From positions 1 through 64,000 of the forward strand of contig NZ_JACHNV010000010.1 in the NCBI RefSeq assembly GCF_014199535.1: a stretch of 64,000 nt of DNA. Reading direction: 5' to 3'. Source of the DNA: Hymenobacter latericoloratus (GTDB lineage Bacteria > Bacteroidota > Bacteroidia > Cytophagales > Hymenobacteraceae). A program made the translations under genes and the position numbers. Below the pieces are notes generated by a model. That model searched no databases. It worked only from the letters and a program-made list of their open reading frames with translations, and was not told the DNA's origin. Below, one piece after another: positions 17,622 to 26,167 of this stretch (position 1 is its first letter; the number at the start of each line of letters is the position of its first letter).

Positions 17622-17975
17622 ATGACCTACGCCAAAACCGCTGCCTTCACCGCCGACCAGCAGCAGCTCGCCCGCGTGGCCAAAGCCCTGGCCCATCCGG
17701 CGCGGGTGGCCATCATTCAGCTGCTGGCCAGCAAGCATACCTGCATCTCGGGCGACATTGCCGCCGAACTGCCCCTCTCGCGCACGACCGTTTCCCAACA
17801 CCTGCAGGAGCTGAAGGCGCTGGACCTGATTCGCGGCGAAATCGACGGGCTCACGGTCTGCTACTGCCTCAATATCGAGCTGTTGCACCAAGTGCACCAG
17901 CAGTTCACGGCCTTTTTCATCGAGGCCACCGCGACGGGGCCGGTCTGCGGGCCGGAAGACGCCTGCGCCTGCTAA
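17622..17975 (+). CDS. arsR: ArsR-family arsenic-responsive repressor
   Basis: A 117-residue winged-helix repressor. The recognition helix region is ISGDIAAELPLSRTTVSQHL, and the wing includes IDGLTVCYCLN. Cysteines occur at CIS near residue 44, in the VCYC pair and in the C-terminal CGPEDACAC tail, giving several possible thiolate ligands for As(III). It heads the arsenic cluster and is transcribed away from tnpA. A dyad overlapping its -7 box supports autoregulation. Confidence 0.87.
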   Translation: MTYAKTAAFTADQQQLARVAKALAHPARVAIIQLLASKHTCISGDIAAELPLSRTTVSQHLQELKALDLIRGEIDGLTVCYCLNIELLHQVHQQFTAFFIEATATGPVCGPEDACAC

Positions 17976-18004
17976 TTCCTTTTCCCATCCTAACCTCCCA
18001 ACCC

Positions 18005-18463
18005 ATGAACATTTCCGAAATGAAGCAGTCCCTGACGGGGCTGGACGCCGTGAATTTTCGCCTGCCTACGGGTGAATACCTGCCCCCGCACTTCCACGTC
18101 ACGGAAGTAGGGCTGGTGAGCAAGCACTTCATCGACTGCGGCGGCGTCGAGCGCAAGGAAACGGTGGCCAACTTTCAGCTCTGGGAGGCCGGCGACTATG
18201 ACCACCGCCTGGCCCCGCAAAAATTCCTGCACATCCTGAACCTGTCCGAGAAGATTCTAGGCAGCGAAGATTTGCCTATTGAAGTTGAATACCAGCAGGA
18301 CACCATCGGGAAGTTCGGCCTCACCTTCGACGGCACCGATTTCGTGCTCACGCCCAAACAAACCGCCTGCCTGGCGCAAGACGCCTGCGGTATCCCCAAT
18401 GCCTCCCTGGCCCTGCCGCAGCTGCAAGTGGCCAGCTGCACACCGGGCGGCGGGTGCTGCTAA
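18005..18463 (+). CDS. DUF6428 family protein in ars operon
   Basis: A 152-residue cytosolic protein with no signal peptide. It begins MNISEMKQSLTGLDAVNF and has FRLPTGEYLPPHFHVTEVG near residues 18-36. It ends in a cysteine-rich stretch (CLAQDACG, then ASCTPGGGCC) that could bind arsenite. DUF6428 genes are often placed after arsR in Bacteroidota ars operons, but their function is unknown. The His-rich front and Cys-rich tail suggest metalloid binding; this is inference. Start ATG at 18005; longer in-frame reading upstream overlaps arsR and is not coding. Confidence 0.78.
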   Translation: MNISEMKQSLTGLDAVNFRLPTGEYLPPHFHVTEVGLVSKHFIDCGGVERKETVANFQLWEAGDYDHRLAPQKFLHILNLSEKILGSEDLPIEVEYQQDTIGKFGLTFDGTDFVLTPKQTACLAQDACGIPNASLALPQLQVASCTPGGGCC

Positions 18464-18471
18464 GGCCTTCC

Positions 18472-18508
18472 ACGGCGCAACCCATCCGGTTGCGCCGTTT
18501 TGCTTTTC
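18472..18508 (+). terminator. intrinsic terminator after DUF6428
   Basis: A perfect 10-bp stem, ACGGCGCAAC (18472-18481) with GTTGCGCCGT (18489-18498), with a 7-base loop and followed by TTTTGCTTTT. It lies nine bases after the stop codon. It would separate arsR-DUF6428 from the downstream genes or reduce their expression. Confidence 0.75.
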
Positions 18509-18532
18509 ATTCCTCATTATCTGTTCTTTCTA

Positions 18533-19306
18533 ATGACGATTGCCTTCTTTTCCGACGTGCACGGCAACCTGCCGGCGCTGCAAGCGGTGCTGGCCGACCT
18601 GGACCAGCGCCGGCCGGACATGATTTTTTGCCTGGGCGACCTGGTGGGGTATGCCCCCTGGCCCAACGAGGTGGTGAACGAGGTGCGGCGGCGGGGCATC
18701 CCCACGCTGGCCGGCAACTACGACCAGGGCATTGGCCTGGCCAGCTCGGATTGCGGCTGCGCCTACCAGACGGACACCGATAAGAGCCTGGGGGCGCAAA
18801 GCATCGCCTACACCAATTCCATCGTGGGCGACGACGAGCGGCGCTACCTGCGCCTGCTGCCTAAACACATGCGCCTGGACTTTCAGGACGAGCCCTGCAC
18901 GCTCAGCCTGCTCATGGTCCACGGCTCGCCGCGGCGCATCAACCAATACTTGTTCGAGGACTTCCCAGAAGGCAGTTTTTTGCGCCTGCTGGAAGGGGCC
19001 GGGGCCGACATTCTGCTCTTTGGACACACCCACAAGCCTTACCACCGGGCCATTCCCTACGAGGTGGAAGGCGAAACCCGCTACCGGCACGCGCTGAACA
19101 TCGGCTCGGTGGGCAAGCCCAAGGACGGGGACGCCCGCGCCGCCTACCTGCTGCTGCACCTGGACCAGAACACCAAACTGACCGACGCCGGCAGCATCCG
19201 CTCGGAGCTGGTGCGCGTGGCCTACGATGTGGAGCAGGCCGCGCAGGCGGTCGAAGCCTCGCCGCTGCCCAACGAGTACGCCGATATGCTGCGCAAAGCC
19301 TATTAA
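18533..19306 (+). CDS. metallophosphoesterase (YfcE/DiaA-like)
   Basis: A 257-residue calcineurin-like phosphoesterase. All five metal-binding motifs are visible: FSDVHGN (about 6-12), CLGDLVGYAPWPNEV, GNYDQG, MVHGSPRRINQY and FGHTHKPY. There is no signal peptide, so it acts in the cytosol. Its place in an ars operon is unexplained; relatives are sometimes found there in Bacteroidota. Start ATG at 18533, directly after the terminator hairpin. Confidence 0.85.
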   Translation: MTIAFFSDVHGNLPALQAVLADLDQRRPDMIFCLGDLVGYAPWPNEVVNEVRRRGIPTLAGNYDQGIGLASSDCGCAYQTDTDKSLGAQSIAYTNSIVGDDERRYLRLLPKHMRLDFQDEPCTLSLLMVHGSPRRINQYLFEDFPEGSFLRLLEGAGADILLFGHTHKPYHRAIPYEVEGETRYRHALNIGSVGKPKDGDARAAYLLLHLDQNTKLTDAGSIRSELVRVAYDVEQAAQAVEASPLPNEYADMLRKAY

Positions 19307-19318
19307 GCCTTCGATGCC

Positions 19319-19885
19319 ATGAAGCTGCACCCCCTCACGGCCGCCCACTGGCCCGCTGTCAAGGCCATTTACGAGCAGGGCATTGCCACCGGCAACGCCA
19401 CGTTTCAAACCGACGCCCCAACCTGGGGCGAGTGGGACCGGGGCCACCTAGCGCATAGCCGCCTGGTCGCGGTGGATGCCGGCTACGGCAACAACGGCCA
19501 GGTGCTGGGCTGGGCCGCGCTTTCGCCCGTCTCGGGCCGCTGCGTGTACGGCGGCGTGGCCGAAGTAAGCGTGTACGTGGCCGGCGACGCCCGCGGGCGC
19601 GGCGTGGGCCGGCAACTGCTGGCGGCCATCGTGGCCGAATCCGAAGCAAACGGCCTCTGGACACTGCAAGCCAGCATTTTCCCGGAAAACACCACCAGCA
19701 TCAGCATTCACGCTGGGGCCGGCTTCCAAACCGTCGGCCGCCGCGAACGCATCGGGCAGCTGCACGGCGTGTGGCGCTCCACGGTGCTGCTCGAACGCCG
19801 CAGCGCCATGGTCGGGGTTGAAGCTAGTCCCGTTCCTGACGCCCCTTCCTATCTTCTTTCCTCCCCCGTTCATGCCACCGCTTAG
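19319..19885 (+). CDS. GNAT N-acetyltransferase, ArsN/phosphinothricin type
   Basis: A 188-residue GNAT enzyme close to phosphinothricin acetyltransferases. [20 protein letters not shown] is the substrate-loop region, [20 protein letters not shown] the acetyl-CoA site (V-x-x-x-x-R-G-x-G-x-G/R), and the C-terminal [12 protein letters not shown] is typical. In ars operons such enzymes (ArsN) acetylate organoarsenicals such as arsinothricin. The last 14 bases overlap the ACR3 gene. The C-terminal tail after ERR is longer than usual and may be an incidental read-through. Confidence 0.82.
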   Translation: MKLHPLTAAHWPAVKAIYEQGIATGNATFQTDAPTWGEWDRGHLAHSRLVAVDAGYGNNGQVLGWAALSPVSGRCVYGGVAEVSVYVAGDARGRGVGRQLLAAIVAESEANGLWTLQASIFPENTTSISIHAGAGFQTVGRRERIGQLHGVWRSTVLLERRSAMVGVEASPVPDAPSYLLSSPVHATA

Positions 19886-20993
19886 CCTCCCCACCCCCCC
19901 GGCCCCCGCCGTGCTGGCCGAAAAGAAACTCTCCGGCCTCGACCGGGGCCTGACGCTCTGGATATTCCTAGCCATGGCGCTGGGTGTGGGCCTGGGCTAT
20001 TTCGTGCCCGGCATCAACGGGGCCATCAACTACTTCTCGGTGGGCACGGTGAACGTACCGCTGGCTATCGGCCTGATCCTGATGATGTACCCGCCGCTGG
20101 CCAAGGTGAAGTACGAGGAGTTGCCCAAGGTCTTCAACAACACGCGCATCATCGGCCTCTCGCTGGTGCTGAACTGGCTAGTGGGGCCGCTGCTCATGTT
20201 CCTGCTAGCTATCTGGCTGCTGCCCGACAAGCCCGAGTACATGATGGGCCTGATTCTCATCGGCATTGCCCGCTGCATTGCCATGGTGCTGGTGTGGAAC
20301 GACCTGGCCGACGGCTCCCGCGAGTACGCGGCCGGCCTCGTGGCCCTGAATTCCATCTTTCAGGTGCTGTTCTACTCGGTGCTGGCCTGGCTGTTCATCA
20401 CGGTGCTGCCGCCCTACTTCGGGCTGAAAGGCTACGCCGTGAACATTGGCATCTGGGACATCGCCCAGAGCGTGCTCATCTACCTGGGCATTCCCTTTGC
20501 CGCCGGCTTTCTCTCGCGCACCATCCTGCGCCGCCTGAAAGGCAATGCGTGGTATGACACGGTATTCATTCCGGCCATCAGCCCCATTACCCTCATTGCC
20601 CTGTTGCTCACCATTGTGGTCATGTTCAGTCTGAAGGGTGAAACCATCGTGCAGGTGCCGCTGGACGTGCTGCGCATCGCCCTGCCGCTGGCCCTCTACT
20701 TCGGGGTGATGTTCGTGCTCAGCTTTGCCGCCGGCAAGTGGCTGGGGGCCGACTACGCCGAGAATGCCAGCATTGCCTTCACGGCCACCGGCAACAACTT
20801 CGAGCTGGCCATTGCCGTGGCCATCGGCGTGTTCGGCCTGAACTCGGGCCAGGCCTTCGCCGGCGTGATTGGGCCGCTGATTGAGGTGCCGGCGCTCATT
20901 GCGCTGGTCAACCTGGCCTTCTGGTTCCGCCGCCGCTGGTACGGTGGTAAAACGGTCGTTGCTTCCTCTTCCACTTCCACCCCGGCCGTATGA
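19872..20993 (+). CDS. arsB: ACR3-type arsenite efflux permease
   Basis: A 373-residue inner-membrane carrier with ten predicted helices that extrudes arsenite. The family signature [37 protein letters not shown] is present, with the essential cysteine in RCIAMV (helix 4), plus [18 protein letters not shown] in the helix 9 region with the conserved glutamate. Start ATG at 19872 ([11 protein letters not shown] follows), overlapping the acetyltransferase gene; the start of Usp overlaps its stop (ATGA). Confidence 0.93.
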   Translation: MPPLSLPTPPAPAVLAEKKLSGLDRGLTLWIFLAMALGVGLGYFVPGINGAINYFSVGTVNVPLAIGLILMMYPPLAKVKYEELPKVFNNTRIIGLSLVLNWLVGPLLMFLLAIWLLPDKPEYMMGLILIGIARCIAMVLVWNDLADGSREYAAGLVALNSIFQVLFYSVLAWLFITVLPPYFGLKGYAVNIGIWDIAQSVLIYLGIPFAAGFLSRTILRRLKGNAWYDTVFIPAISPITLIALLLTIVVMFSLKGETIVQVPLDVLRIALPLALYFGVMFVLSFAAGKWLGADYAENASIAFTATGNNFELAIAVAIGVFGLNSGQAFAGVIGPLIEVPALIALVNLAFWFRRRWYGGKTVVASSSTSTPAV

Positions 20994-21802
20994 ACCAGCT
21001 GCTCGTTCTGACCGACTTTTCCGCCGCCGCCGATAATGCGCTGGCCTACGCCGCGCAGCTGGCCCAGCCCCTGCGGGCCGGTCTGCTGCTGCTGCATGTG
21101 CGCCGCACCTCGCTGTTGGACCCCGAAGCCCTGACGGGCAAGTACCCGGCCCGCACCGAAGCCGAAGCCCGCGCCTTGCTGCAGCAGCAGGCCGCGCACT
21201 GGCAGCAGCAGGGCATTGCCTGTACCGGGCAGGTAGCCGCCGGCGACGTGACCGAAGAATTTGTAGCCGCGGCCCGGGCGCACGGCGTCCTGTTGGCCGT
21301 AGCCAGCAAGTGCGACACCGAGGAATTGCCCGATGAGCTGGTCAACAGCACGGTGCTGCGTTTGCTGCGCCACACGCCCTGCCCGCTGCTGGTCGTGCCC
21401 GAAGCCTACCGGCAGCACGCGCTGCCGCTGCACTGGCTGGTAGCCCTCGACGAGCAGCCCGCCCAACTGGGGGCGCTGGCCACGGCCGTACAACCCTTGC
21501 TTGAAGCGGGCCACCCCCTCGTGCAGGGCGTGCAGGTCATCGGGGAGGGCCAGGCAATGAGTCCGGCGCATCCGGCAAACCTGGCCACGGCGCTCGGGGC
21601 CGAAGCTCCGGTGCAGGTGCTGCCCGGCTCCGATGTGGCGCTGGTACTCACCAAGCGGGCCCGGCAGCAGCTGGGCAGTTGGCTGGTGCTCTGGGCGCGC
21701 TCCCGCAGCCGGCTGAGCAACCTGTTTCACCGCAGCCGCACGGCGGCCGTCGTGCTGCACAGCCCGGTGCCGGTGCTGGTGCTGCCCGAAGCGGCAGCGT
21801 AA
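20990..21802 (+). CDS. universal stress protein (tandem UspA domains)
   Basis: A 270-residue protein beginning [20 protein letters not shown], the usual Usp first strand and helix. Residues 1-140 are a full UspA domain ([20 protein letters not shown] closes it) and residues 145-270 a shorter second one ([27 protein letters not shown]). The G-2x-G-9x-G(S/T) ATP motif is not clear. It overlaps the ACR3 gene by four bases and precedes arsC, so it is part of the arsenic operon. Function in arsenic stress is unknown. Confidence 0.85.
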   Translation: MNQLLVLTDFSAAADNALAYAAQLAQPLRAGLLLLHVRRTSLLDPEALTGKYPARTEAEARALLQQQAAHWQQQGIACTGQVAAGDVTEEFVAAARAHGVLLAVASKCDTEELPDELVNSTVLRLLRHTPCPLLVVPEAYRQHALPLHWLVALDEQPAQLGALATAVQPLLEAGHPLVQGVQVIGEGQAMSPAHPANLATALGAEAPVQVLPGSDVALVLTKRARQQLGSWLVLWARSRSRLSNLFHRSRTAAVVLHSPVPVLVLPEAAA

Positions 21803-21831
21803 CGCTTTCTTCCTCCTTAACTTCTTCTCCG

Positions 21832-22254
21832 ATGAAACCCAACATCCTGGTGCTCTGCACCGGCAACTCCTGCCGCAGCCAGTTGCTGCACGGCTATCTA
21901 GAACAAGAGCTAGGCGACCGGGCCACGGTGTACAGCGCCGGCGTGGAAGTGCACGGCCTCAACCCGCGCGCGGTGCAAACGATGGCCGAAGACGGCGTGG
22001 ACATCAGCCACCACACCAGCAACCACGTCGATGAGTACGCCCACGTGCCGTTCGACTACGTGCTGACCGTGTGCGACCACGCCAACGAGGTCTGCCCCGT
22101 GTTTCCGTCCACGGCCCAAAAGTGGCACCACAACTTCCCCGATCCGGCCAAAGCCACGGGCAGCGAGCAAGAAATCATGCAGCAGTTCCGCTCGGTGCGC
22201 GACCAGGTAAAATCCTACGCCCACACGTTCGTGCAGCAGATGGCTACGCCCTGA
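21832..22254 (+). CDS. arsC: arsenate reductase, thioredoxin-coupled (LMW-PTP fold)
   Basis: A 140-residue arsenate reductase. The phosphatase loop is CTGNSCRS (Cys9-Ser16), and the redox pair is in VCDHANEVCPVFP (Cys81 and Cys88), matching the triple-cysteine relay of the thioredoxin-dependent class. It reduces As(V) to As(III), which the ACR3 permease exports. Start ATG at 21832, 29 bp after the Usp stop. Confidence 0.93.
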   Translation: MKPNILVLCTGNSCRSQLLHGYLEQELGDRATVYSAGVEVHGLNPRAVQTMAEDGVDISHHTSNHVDEYAHVPFDYVLTVCDHANEVCPVFPSTAQKWHHNFPDPAKATGSEQEIMQQFRSVRDQVKSYAHTFVQQMATP

Positions 22255-22398
22255 CGACAGGGACGGAAGCGCTGTGCGGGCGCTGCTACTAGCCTGCCAT
22301 GTGCGTGGATAGGCAACCGGACTATGCGTGCGCATTCTTAGGGCTGGCATGACCGCTAAAACCATTCCCCGCGCCCCGCGTTAAAGTCCCCAACAGTA

Positions 22399-22459
22399 TT
22401 CGGTGATGGATTTCCACCGCGAACCGCTAACTCTTCGGAGTTGAGCTGATGATTCCTAC
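22399..22459 (+). ncRNA. fluoride riboswitch (crcB motif), copy 1
   Basis: The conserved core is present: GGTGATGG, CCACC, then GAACCGC, a stem AACTC-TTCG-GAGTT, and GCTGATGATTCCTAC at the 3' side. These are the hallmark segments of the fluoride aptamer, including the pseudoknot partners. It is nearly identical to the copy at 30950-31010 (about four differences in 61 bases). Sequence after it contains GCCCG-TC-CGGGC, a possible expression-platform stem. The first good gene downstream is at 22715, with no known fluoride exporter in the operon. Confidence 0.85.
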
Positions 22460-22714
22460 CAAACGCGCTGCCCGTCCGGGCTGCGGGGTAGTCGTCTTGT
22501 TCGCTTGTTGCCGTGGTCATCGCCCCCTTCTTTTCTTGGTTGTTGCACGCCACTCCCCGCGCTGCCGGGCGGTGGCTTTGGCGTGGGCCCTGCCCGTCGC
22601 GTTTGGTTTCTCTGGCAGAATCGAAGGCGACGGGCTGGGCTTTTTCGTGGTGGCCCGGCCCGTTTTCGGCGCTGGGTTTTGTGTACCAATCTGGTTTACC
22701 GCACCCGTTGCACG
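22460..22714 (+). other. long leader between riboswitch 1 and its first gene
   Basis: About 255 bp with no coding region I can support. It starts with the GCCCGTCCGGGC dyad (near 22470) that may act as the riboswitch output. Readings open in two frames here look like shadows without a family match. Confidence 0.4.
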
Positions 22715-23002
22715 ATGGATACTTCGCCCCGCCCCGCCGTTTTTTCGCCGCGCCTGGCCTACCAGCTACGGCTGGTCGCCGCCTCCGTGCTCTGGTACGC
22801 TGCCCTGGCCATCGGGCTGCTCCGGCACGCGCCCTTTCCCCTGCCTCCGGTGTCGCTGCTGGGCCTGACGCTGGCTCCGGCCGCCCTGGGCTGGGCGGCG
22901 CTGGTGCTGGCGGCCCTGCTCTTTCCCGAATACGACGACAAAGCCGTGCAACGGGCCTGGCTTATCAGCCTGCCGCTGCTGCTGGCACTGCTGGTCAGCT
23001 GA
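22715..23002 (+). CDS. small membrane protein downstream of fluoride riboswitch
   Basis: A 95-residue protein with about three membrane helices (LVAASVLWYAALAIGLL, LLGLTLAPAALGWAALVLAALLF, AWLISLPLLLALLV). It does not show the signature of the fluoride channel CrcB/Fluc, so it is not called as one. It is the first clear gene behind the first fluoride riboswitch. Start ATG at 22715 was chosen because sequence upstream is arginine-rich and not membrane-like. Family not recognised. Confidence 0.6.
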   Translation: MDTSPRPAVFSPRLAYQLRLVAASVLWYAALAIGLLRHAPFPLPPVSLLGLTLAPAALGWAALVLAALLFPEYDDKAVQRAWLISLPLLLALLVS

Positions 23003-23047
23003 ATAGATGCTCCCTATTGACTTTCTTTTTCACCTAGTAGTTTCCTG

Positions 23048-23953
23048 ATGACCAAACCCCTTTTTTGCGCCCTGTTGCTATCTTTTGGCTGCGATGGTCC
23101 GGCAGCCCAAACCCCGGCGGCAGCCCGCTTTGCCAGTAGCGCGGCCCCGGCAGCCAGTCCCACACGTTTCAGCCCCTATGCCTTTAACCGGGCAGCGGCT
23201 ACGTATACCCTGCCGCCTGAGCTGGCCGAAATCTCGGGCGTGAGCCTGGCCGGGCCCGACCGCCTGGCCGGTGTGGAGGACGAATCGGGCACGCTCTACT
23301 TCTACAACCTGCGCACCCAGCAGATGGACAGCACGGTGAAGTTTGGCCCCAAGGGCGACTACGAAGACCTGGCCCGCCAGGGCGACGCCTGGCTGATACT
23401 GCGCAGCGACGGCACCATTTTCCGGCGCACGGCCACCCAAACCACCCTGCATGACACCGGCCTGACGGCCGCCAACGAGCCCGAAGGCCTGGCCTACGAC
23501 GCGGCCAGCGGCCAGCTGCTGGTGGCCTGCAAAAGCGAAGCCGGCGCGGGCCTCGATGAGACGAAGCGCGCCGTGTACCGCCTCAACCCCCAAACCTACC
23601 GCATCGAGCCGAAGCCGGCCTACGTGCTGGACGTGCCCGCTATCCTGGCCGCCGACCCCGGCCAGCAACAGGGCAAGAAGGCGCCGAAGGTGAGCCAGTT
23701 CGCGCCCTCGGCCGTGGCCATTCAATCGGGCACGGGCCATGTGTTTGTGCTCTCGGCGCGGGGCAACGGGCTGGTGGAGCTGGACAAGCAGGGGAAGGTG
23801 GTGGCCGTGCAGACGCTGCCGGGTAAGCTGTTTCCGCAGCCCGAGGGCCTGGCCTTCGCGCGCAACGGCGACCTGTTCATCTCCTCCGAAGCCGGCAAGA
23901 AAGACGGACAGGGCCTGGTGTACCGCTTCACGGCCACGGCCGCGCTCAACTAA
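23048..23953 (+). CDS. exported beta-propeller-like protein (SdiA-regulated domain)
   Basis: A 301-residue exported protein. The leader (LFCALLLSFGCDGPAA) contains a lipobox-like LSFGC. The body has repeated propeller-style segments: ELAEISGVSLAGPDRLAGVEDESGTLYFYNL, EPEGLAYDAASGQLLVACK and PEGLAFARNGDLFISSEAG. This pattern matches the SdiA-regulated/phytase-like propeller family. It lies 45 bp after the small membrane protein gene and 10 bp before a PAP2 phosphatase, so phosphate chemistry at the cell surface is a reasonable guess. Substrate unknown. Confidence 0.72.
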   Translation: MTKPLFCALLLSFGCDGPAAQTPAAARFASSAAPAASPTRFSPYAFNRAAATYTLPPELAEISGVSLAGPDRLAGVEDESGTLYFYNLRTQQMDSTVKFGPKGDYEDLARQGDAWLILRSDGTIFRRTATQTTLHDTGLTAANEPEGLAYDAASGQLLVACKSEAGAGLDETKRAVYRLNPQTYRIEPKPAYVLDVPAILAADPGQQQGKKAPKVSQFAPSAVAIQSGTGHVFVLSARGNGLVELDKQGKVVAVQTLPGKLFPQPEGLAFARNGDLFISSEAGKKDGQGLVYRFTATAALN

Positions 23954-23963
23954 CCCTGCTCCG

Positions 23964-24578
23964 GTGTTGACGACTCTTTTCGATATTCTCCGGCAGGCCG
24001 ACCACGGGCTGCTGCTCGCCCTCAACGGACTTCACACGCCCTGGCTGGACTCCGTGATGGTATTTGCCTCGCAGGCCAAATCCTGGCTCAGCGGCTACCT
24101 GCTGCTCATCGTGGGGCTGGCCTACCTATTCCGGCGGCGGGCCTGGGCACTGCTGCCCATCATTGGGGCCTCGGTGGGGCTGGCCGATTTGATTTCGGCC
24201 CGGCTCTTCAAGCCCTTTTTCCACCGCCTGCGGCCCTCGCACACCCCGGATTTGGGGCCGCTGCTGCATTTGCCCGATGGGCCAGGCGGGCCGTTGGGCT
24301 TTCCCTCCTCGCACGCCGCCAACGTGACGGCGCTGGCCACGCTGCTGTGCCTGCTGCTGCCCCCGCGCTACCGGGCGGCCAAGGGATGCGCCGTGGCCTG
24401 GGCTACGCTTGTGTGCCTGAGCCGGGTGTACCTGGGCGTGCACTACCCTGCCGACGTGCTGGGCGGGGCGCTGCTGGGCGTGGCCCTGGGCTTCGGCGGG
24501 GCGGCGGTGTACGGGTGGGTAGGGCGCCGCCTGGCCAGGCCGGTGCCCGCGCCAACGCATGCGCTGCAACAAGTCTAG
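23964..24578 (+). CDS. PAP2-family membrane phosphatase
   Basis: A 204-residue membrane phosphatase starting with GTG at 23964. The three PAP2 motifs are clear: KPFFHRLRPSH (about 78-88), GFPSSHAANV (about 108-117) and SRVYLGVHYPADVLGG (about 146-161), with the catalytic histidines in the second and third. About five helices. Members dephosphorylate undecaprenyl-diphosphate or lipid phosphates. It lies in the operon behind a fluoride riboswitch; fluoride inhibits many phosphatases, which may explain the link. Confidence 0.85.
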   Translation: MLTTLFDILRQADHGLLLALNGLHTPWLDSVMVFASQAKSWLSGYLLLIVGLAYLFRRRAWALLPIIGASVGLADLISARLFKPFFHRLRPSHTPDLGPLLHLPDGPGGPLGFPSSHAANVTALATLLCLLLPPRYRAAKGCAVAWATLVCLSRVYLGVHYPADVLGGALLGVALGFGGAAVYGWVGRRLARPVPAPTHALQQV

Positions 24579-24631
24579 GTTTTCTGCCCGCCTCAACGCT
24601 TTCAATATCCCATAATCACTCGCAATACGCC

Positions 24632-24970
24632 ATGAAAGACACCCTCGTAACCACCGCCCGCCGCGCCGCGCTCCTGCTGAGCCTGACCGCCCCGCTCACC
24701 CTGACGGCCCAGGCCCAGCAAGGCTCGCCTGCCACCATGAGCCAGGTGGAAATCCCCGCCAGCCAGCTGCCCACTGCCGTGCGCCAGGCCATTGCCAAGC
24801 AGTACGCAGGCTACCGCGTGGACGATGCTCGCAAAATCAGTGGCGGCAAAACCGGCACCACCTACCGGGTGGAGTTGGAAGGCACCGGCAAACAGGAGAT
24901 GTACGTCATGTTCAACGCCGCCGGCAAGGTGCTGCGCAGCACCACTGAAACCGAGCGCGACGACGACTAA
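24632..24970 (+). CDS. exported PepSY-like protein
   Basis: A 112-residue exported protein with a signal peptide (AALLLSLTAPLTLTAQAQ) and one PepSY-like domain: LPTAVRQAIAKQYAGYRVDDARKI followed by TYRVELEGTGKQEMYVMFNAAGKVL. Such domains occur in periplasmic inhibitors and sensors. It lies 53 bp after the PAP2 gene and probably ends the operon. Start ATG at 24632. Confidence 0.75.
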   Translation: MKDTLVTTARRAALLLSLTAPLTLTAQAQQGSPATMSQVEIPASQLPTAVRQAIAKQYAGYRVDDARKISGGKTGTTYRVELEGTGKQEMYVMFNAAGKVLRSTTETERDDD

Positions 24971-25008
24971 CCCCGGCGCAGTCACAGAACGGTCCGCTGG
25001 TCGCCTGT

Positions 25009-25995
25009 TTACTCCACTTCCGCTACTTCACGGGCCAGTTGCTGCACGTCGCTTTTCATCAGGTTGACGGTGGATTCGAGCTGGTCGAAGAGGTTGGCGC
25101 GGATGCGTAGTGCGTCGGCTTTGTAGGTGCCGCCTGCGCCGAAAAGCAAGTCTTCGAGCTGCTGTTTCTCGTCCGCGTCTTTGGCCCCCAGCTCGCCGGC
25201 CGTGAGCCAGCGGCCCAGCAGGCGCTGGCGCAGCGGGGGCTGGTTCGCGCCCCGGATGCCGGGGCGGGAAAGAAAATTCCAGACCGCCGCCGGAAACACG
25301 GTCGATTCCGTAGGGCCGCGCCAGACGTCGCCCAGCGCGTTGCGGCGGTGCGAGAACGGAATGTCGGCCGCGGCCGAGGTGCGCAGGCTGCTGTAGCCCA
25401 GCGCCGCCCCGATGAGGCCAATGGCAATGCCCACGGGCCGGTAGATGGTTTTGCGCACGTCGAAGAGCGACATCAGGCCCGTGGCCACCGTGCCCAGCGC
25501 TCCCAGGAGAATGGCCAGGATGGTCAGGTTCTTGACCCGCGAGCCGGCCTCATCGAGCAGGAAGTCGGCAATCTGGTCGGCGCGCTCCTCCTCGCAGTCC
25601 AGCTCGCCGGCCGTGCTGGAAATCTCCAGCGCCACGTCGGTGAGGCGGCTGCTCACCTGCTGGCGGGCCACCACCCGCGCCAGCGTGCCGGGCGCGGTGG
25701 CCAGCATGGCCCGCAACTGGGGCACCAGCCCGCACACGTTGGCCGTGCGCAGGGCATCGGCCGAGAAGGTACGGGCCAGCAGCGAGTCGGCGGCCAGCAC
25801 CGCCTCGGGCAGCACGGCGTAGCCCTTGGGCGCTACCACGGGCGTGAGCGGCGCGCACTCGCTCTCGTCGGGCACGTCCTTGGGGTTGAGCGAGCGGGGG
25901 GCGGTATTGCAGCTGCCCAGCAGCAGCAGGCCACTCAGCCCAATGACTTTCCAGAACAGCGCGGGCCGGTGGCCGGCGGGGGATGATTTCACCAT
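25009..25995 (-). CDS. lipoprotein with two internal membrane segments, unknown function
   Basis: A 328-residue protein with a lipoprotein signal (LSGLLLLGSC, Cys near residue 28). The middle has two hydrophobic segments (LTILAILLGALGTVATGLMSLF and VGIAIGLIGAALGYSSL, about 155-200). The C-terminal half is helical and charged, ending LREVAEVE-like, perhaps a coiled coil (FDQLESTVNLMKSDVQQLAREVAE). No family recognised. It is transcribed against its neighbours. Start ATG at 25995, because a TTG nine bases upstream is less likely. Confidence 0.65.
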   Translation of the reverse strand: MVKSSPAGHRPALFWKVIGLSGLLLLGSCNTAPRSLNPKDVPDESECAPLTPVVAPKGYAVLPEAVLAADSLLARTFSADALRTANVCGLVPQLRAMLATAPGTLARVVARQQVSSRLTDVALEISSTAGELDCEEERADQIADFLLDEAGSRVKNLTILAILLGALGTVATGLMSLFDVRKTIYRPVGIAIGLIGAALGYSSLRTSAAADIPFSHRRNALGDVWRGPTESTVFPAAVWNFLSRPGIRGANQPPLRQRLLGRWLTAGELGAKDADEKQQLEDLLFGAGGTYKADALRIRANLFDQLESTVNLMKSDVQQLAREVAEVE

Positions 25996-26137
25996 AGGTA
26001 CCAAACAGCGGAGCTAGGCTTACGCTAACGCGCCGCCGGGCGTGGGGGTTGGCCGGCCGCGCCGGCGCAAGTCCGCCGCCGGGTTTCCTACGGGGCCGGG
26101 CACGCGCTGCCCGTGCGGTGGGCTGGGAGAATCCGTG

Positions 26138-26145
26138 TACTTTTG
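26138..26145 (+). promoter_or_regulatory. -7 promoter box (TACTTTTG) ahead of TonB-receptor unit
   Basis: TACTTTTG matches TAnnTTTG. It lies about 30 bp upstream of the probable TTG start of the small exported protein. No good TTG is seen at -33. Confidence 0.45.
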
Positions 26146-26167
26146 GGAGCATCTTTCGCCGCTTCGC

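Noticed and set aside
17492-18004. Upstream extension of the DUF6428 frame
   Set aside because: It runs through the tnpA start and the whole of arsR in another frame; the ATG at 18005 gives the family's normal N-terminus.
22715-23002. Calling the small membrane protein CrcB/Fluc
   Set aside because: It lacks the conserved CrcB glycine/arginine motifs and has about three helices rather than four.
22505-23037. Longer coding regions starting behind fluoride riboswitch 1
   Set aside because: The translations are Arg/Pro/Gly-rich shadows; only the part from 22715 has membrane-protein character.
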